Assembly: GCA_938042065.1 (NCBI GenBank)
Contig: CALISG010000007.1
Coordinates: 59,136-123,135, forward strand
Direction: 5' to 3'
Origin: an uncultured Candidatus Saccharibacteria bacterium
GTDB taxonomy: Bacteria; Patescibacteriota; Saccharimonadia; Saccharimonadales; Saccharimonadaceae
Length of the DNA stretch: 64,000 nucleotides
Below the pieces are notes generated by a model. The model worked only from the letters and a program-made list of their open reading frames with translations. It did no database searches and had not been told where the DNA came from. The position numbers and the translations under genes were made by a program. The stretch's first letter is position 1. The number at the start of each line of letters is the position of its first letter. Positions 58,455 through 64,000 of the stretch are shown piece after piece.

Positions 58455-58487
58455 GTGGGTATTAATAGACAAGCTGAGCGACTGTAA

Positions 58488-60494
<2,007 letters not shown>

Positions 60495-63047
60495 ATGGAC
60501 GAGAAGAAGGATAGGAATATGAAACCAGAGTCAAAAAAACCAGTCGAAGGCGAGATTATCGAGCAGGCTAACGACGTCAGCCATTCAAAGTCTGTCGAAA
60601 TTCGAACAGTAGAAGATGTCATGGAGGATAGCTTCATCCGGTATTCAATGTCGGTCATCGTTGATCGTGCTTTACCGGACGTACGCGATGGTATGAAGCC
60701 AGTTCATCGTCGTATCGTATACGTGATGGATAAAATGGGTATCGGGCCGACAGCTAAGACCGTGAAAAGTGCGCAGATTGTCGGTGAAGTAATGGGTAAA
60801 TACCATCCGCACGGCGACAGCTCAATTTATGATGCGATGGTACGTATGGCTCAAGATTGGGTGGAGCGCTATCCGTTGGTTCAGGGCCAAGGTAACTTTG
60901 GTTCAATGGACGGCGACCCGCCAGCAGCTATGCGTTATACCGAAGCAAAAATGACTCGGGTGTCAGAGTCGCTTTTGGCAGATATTGATAAAGAGACGGT
61001 TGATTTTCGCGATACATATGACTCTACGCGCCAAGAACCGATTGTTTTGCCTGCTAAATTGCCGAATTTACTGTTGAATGGGCAAGTTGGTATTGCTGTT
61101 GGTATGGCAACTAATATTCCGACGCATAATCTAGGCGAGGTGGTTGATGCAACGGTTACGCTGATTGATAATCCGGAAGCAACGCTTGATGACCTTATGA
61201 GGTGTATCAAGGGGCCAGATTTCCCAACTGGCGCGGTGGTTTATGGCGGCGCGCCGATGCGCCAAGCTTATGCGACCGGTCGCGGCAGTGTGACGATACG
61301 GGCAGTGGCAAACATTGAAGAAACCAAACGCGGCCGTCATCAAATTATAGTTTCTGAGATGCCTTATGGCGTGAATAAAGCAACGCTTATCGAAAAAATT
61401 GCCGATTTGGTGCACGAGAAAAAGATTACGGCGATTAGCGCTTTGCGCGATGAGTCGGCTCGCGGTAATGTGCGAGTAGTTATTGAGCTCAAAAAAGACT
61501 CCTATCCGAAGAAAGTACTTAACCAATTATACAAATTGACGGCGTTACAGACTAACTTTCATTACAATATGCTAGCTTTGGTGCCAAGCGCTGACGATGC
61601 GACACGTCTGCAGCCGCGCGTTTTAGGTTTGCATGATATTCTGAATGAGTTTATCAAACATCGCCGCCAAGTGGTACGCCGCCGCACAGAGTACGAGCTA
61701 CGCAAGGCTAAGGAGCGAGCGCATATTCTGGAAGGTTACAAAATTGCACTGGACAATATCGACGAGGTAATTAGAATCATCCGGGCTAGCAAGACGCAAG
61801 ATGAAGCCGAAAAGGCGCTCATCGAAAAGTTCTCGCTGAGCGTTATCCAGGCCAAGGCGATTCTGGCAATGCAATTGCGCCGACTGACGGGTCTAGAACG
61901 CGAAGCTATCGAGAATGAGCTAGCTGAGTTAATGAAAAAGATCGCTTATTTTGAAAAAGTTTTGGCTGACGAAAACGAAATCCTTCGCATCATCAAAGAG
62001 GAGTTGCTAGAAATTAAAGATAAATACGGTGATGACCGTTGTAGTAAAATTATCAACACCGAAGTCGGTAAGTTTAGTGATGAAGAACTAATTCCAGAAG
62101 AGGATACTGTTGTACTGTTGACAACGGAAAATTACATCAAACGCACCTTGGCTAGCGATTATCGCCGTCAAAACCGCGGCGGCAAGGGTAAACGCGGTAT
62201 GACCACTAAAGAGGAAGACGTTATTGATCAGCTAGTACCAGCTGGAACACATGATTGGCTGCTGTTTTTCACGAACAGGGGTAGAGTGTTTCGCCTGAAA
62301 GCTTACGAAGTGCCGGCAGCTAGCTTAGCGGCGAAGGGCGTAGCAGCGGTCAATTTATTGCAGCTGCAGCCAGAGGAAAAAATTACTTCAATTATCAATC
62401 TAGCTAAAGATTTAAATGTAGATGAAGGCTATCTATTTATGGCGACGACCAAGGGTACAGTCAAGAAGACAGCGATTGCTGACTATTCAAATATTCGCAC
62501 CAATGGTTTAATTGCTATTAATTTGGATGAAGGCGATGAGCTGCGTTGGATCAAGCAAACTACTGGCAAGAACGATGTGATTATCTCGACTTCAGCTGGA
62601 CAAGCGGTTCGCTTTAGCGAGGAGGAGTGTCGTCCTATGGGACGTGCTGCTCGCGGTGTGCGTGGTGTGCGACTACGAACGGACGATAGTGTTGTAGGTA
62701 TGGATATTGTAACTTCAGCTGATCAAAAATTGCTGGTGATGAGCGCAAACGGGTTCGGCAAAGTAACCAAGGTAGCTAATTTCCCGAGTCACCGCCGCGG
62801 CGGCGTTGGTGTGAAGGCTGCTGTTGTTACGGCAAAAACTGGTCCGATAGTTGCTGTTCAAACGCTTGAGAAGGATGCGATTGAGGCAATTATGATTAGT
62901 CAAAATGGACAGACTATCCGAGTGTCGCTTGACGATATTCCAGCACTTGGCCGTACTACTCAGGGTGTTCGAGTGATGCGTATTAATGACGGAGATACAG
63001 TTTCGTCAATGGGGATTATACGTGATACAGACGAAGGAGAAAAATAG
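60495..63047 (+). CDS. gyrA: DNA gyrase subunit A
   Basis: An 850-residue GyrA. The winged helix with the active Tyr is in [15 protein letters not shown]. The quinolone-resistance region reads [19 protein letters not shown], with the wild-type Ser and Asp at positions equal to Ser83 and Asp87 of Escherichia coli. The GyrA box (QNRGGKG, near residue 559) is present in the C-terminal pinwheel, marking it as gyrase rather than ParC. The start codon directly follows the gyrB stop, so the two are coupled. Confidence 0.97.
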   Translation: MDEKKDRNMKPESKKPVEGEIIEQANDVSHSKSVEIRTVEDVMEDSFIRYSMSVIVDRALPDVRDGMKPVHRRIVYVMDKMGIGPTAKTVKSAQIVGEVMGKYHPHGDSSIYDAMVRMAQDWVERYPLVQGQGNFGSMDGDPPAAMRYTEAKMTRVSESLLADIDKETVDFRDTYDSTRQEPIVLPAKLPNLLLNGQVGIAVGMATNIPTHNLGEVVDATVTLIDNPEATLDDLMRCIKGPDFPTGAVVYGGAPMRQAYATGRGSVTIRAVANIEETKRGRHQIIVSEMPYGVNKATLIEKIADLVHEKKITAISALRDESARGNVRVVIELKKDSYPKKVLNQLYKLTALQTNFHYNMLALVPSADDATRLQPRVLGLHDILNEFIKHRRQVVRRRTEYELRKAKERAHILEGYKIALDNIDEVIRIIRASKTQDEAEKALIEKFSLSVIQAKAILAMQLRRLTGLEREAIENELAELMKKIAYFEKVLADENEILRIIKEELLEIKDKYGDDRCSKIINTEVGKFSDEELIPEEDTVVLLTTENYIKRTLASDYRRQNRGGKGKRGMTTKEEDVIDQLVPAGTHDWLLFFTNRGRVFRLKAYEVPAASLAAKGVAAVNLLQLQPEEKITSIINLAKDLNVDEGYLFMATTKGTVKKTAIADYSNIRTNGLIAINLDEGDELRWIKQTTGKNDVIISTSAGQAVRFSEEECRPMGRAARGVRGVRLRTDDSVVGMDIVTSADQKLLVMSANGFGKVTKVANFPSHRRGGVGVKAAVVTAKTGPIVAVQTLEKDAIEAIMISQNGQTIRVSLDDIPALGRTTQGVRVMRINDGDTVSSMGIIRDTDEGEK

Positions 63048-63050
63048 CGG

Positions 63051-63482
63051 ATGGTAGTATCCCCTTATATAATAGCTTTTGCTGTCGGTTGGGCTATGGC
63101 GCAGTGCGGTAAGTATGTCGTTGCTGCTATTAAGATGCGTACCTTGAAAGTGTTTGATCATCTGTACATATCGGGAAATATGCCAAGCGCTCATAGTGCT
63201 ACGATGATGTCGCTAGTATCGATTATCGGTTTGAAAGACGGAGTCGGCAGTGGTTTGTTTGGTTTGGCATTAGCTCTAGCAGCGATTGTGATGTACGACG
63301 CATTGATGGTACGGCGATCTGTTGGCGAGCAGGGCGAGGCTATCAAGCAAGTTATTGATATCTCGAAATTTGATGTATCGAAGCCGCGTAGCGCTAAGGG
63401 ACATACCCCTTTGGAGGTGGTAGTCGGTGCTGTAATTGGCTTACTAGCGGGTATCGTTGTATTTTTAGCTACAAAAAACTAG
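63051..63482 (+). CDS. Divergent PAP2 family membrane protein (DUF212)
   Basis: A 143-residue membrane protein of the DUF212/divergent PAP2 family, related to acid phosphatases of membrane lipids. Motifs SGNMPSAHSATMMSL, YDALMVRRSVGEQGEAI and KGHTPLEVVVGAVIG are typical. About four membrane helices. It starts 4 bases after gyrA with AAGGAG upstream, so it belongs to the gyrase operon. The role may be lipid phosphate recycling, but is unproven in the family. Confidence 0.9.
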   Translation: MVVSPYIIAFAVGWAMAQCGKYVVAAIKMRTLKVFDHLYISGNMPSAHSATMMSLVSIIGLKDGVGSGLFGLALALAAIVMYDALMVRRSVGEQGEAIKQVIDISKFDVSKPRSAKGHTPLEVVVGAVIGLLAGIVVFLATKN

Positions 63483-63492
63483 CGATAAGGTG

Positions 63493-63521
63493 TTGACTTG
63501 ATTAGGTTAGAGCGCTACAAT
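63493..63521 (+). promoter_or_regulatory. rRNA operon promoter
   Basis: TTGACT, 17 bases, TACAAT. The start would be near 63528, leaving a leader of about 125 nt before 16S, which probably includes processing stems. Confidence 0.75.
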
Positions 63522-63652
63522 AGTGAACAGTCTGGTTGCGAGAGGTAAACTTACAAATTGCATCTTAGCAGTCAGGTTAAGTAATTTAACAATTTGATTG
63601 TGCAATTATCATCGTCAGTCTATTTTTGAGTAGACGCTTCAAATGAAGCATC

Positions 63653-64000
<348 letters not shown>

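Overview
This window reads as a chromosomal segment of a Candidatus Saccharibacteria (TM7, Patescibacteria/CPR) genome. The evidence is the gene content: a monoderm-style type IV pilus cluster, a VirD4/TraG-like secretion ATPase, LPxTG surface anchoring, many short housekeeping genes, almost no biosynthesis and many small unknown membrane proteins. The 5' end of the 16S rRNA at the right edge also looks TM7-like from memory. The standard code is used: UGA is a normal stop.

Layout. 1 to 3837: an unknown P/E/K-rich protein, a GNAT acetyltransferase, a Nudix hydrolase and a two-gene unit with a PD-(D/E)XK nuclease-like protein. 4045 to 15125: PNPase, a membrane protein, a family 4 uracil-DNA glycosylase, an Rrf2 regulator with a YhgE/Pip membrane protein, RNase J and FtsK. 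15178 to 23718: PheA, membrane proteins, rpsF-ssb-rpsR, efp, a beta-lactamase-fold protein, TlyA and YchF. 23813 to 35393: a complete type IV pilus cluster (pilM, N, O, a small membrane gene, pilB, T, C, pilin, pilD and four minor pilin-like genes). 35429 to 41032: a Xer-like recombinase, ndk, three tRNAs and envelope genes. 41033 to 46851: an IS30-like remnant, tRNA-Val, a T-box-like leader with thrS, miaA, a winged-helix protein, an MBL-fold protein, rpmB and an M50 protease. 46870 to 50560: an unidentified structured RNA, RNase P RNA, infC-rpmI-rplT, comM and tmRNA. 50561 to 52157: a gene-poor AT-rich stretch that ends in a second large unidentified structured RNA. 52158 to 64000: the secretion ATPase unit, surface proteins, gyrB-gyrA, a PAP2-related protein and the 16S rRNA start.

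Common threads. PNPase, RNase J, RNase P and tmRNA form an RNA processing and quality-control set. The pilus genes, ComM and the FtsK and Xer proteins fit DNA uptake and chromosome maintenance in a small host-dependent cell. The most striking regulatory feature is a repeated promoter layout: a -10 box, usually TGnTANNNT, lies exactly 6 nt before the ATG of many genes. The RNase P RNA shows that transcription in this genome starts about 6 to 7 nt after the -10, so these mRNAs are probably leaderless. Function calls are from reading the sequence; no database search was run.
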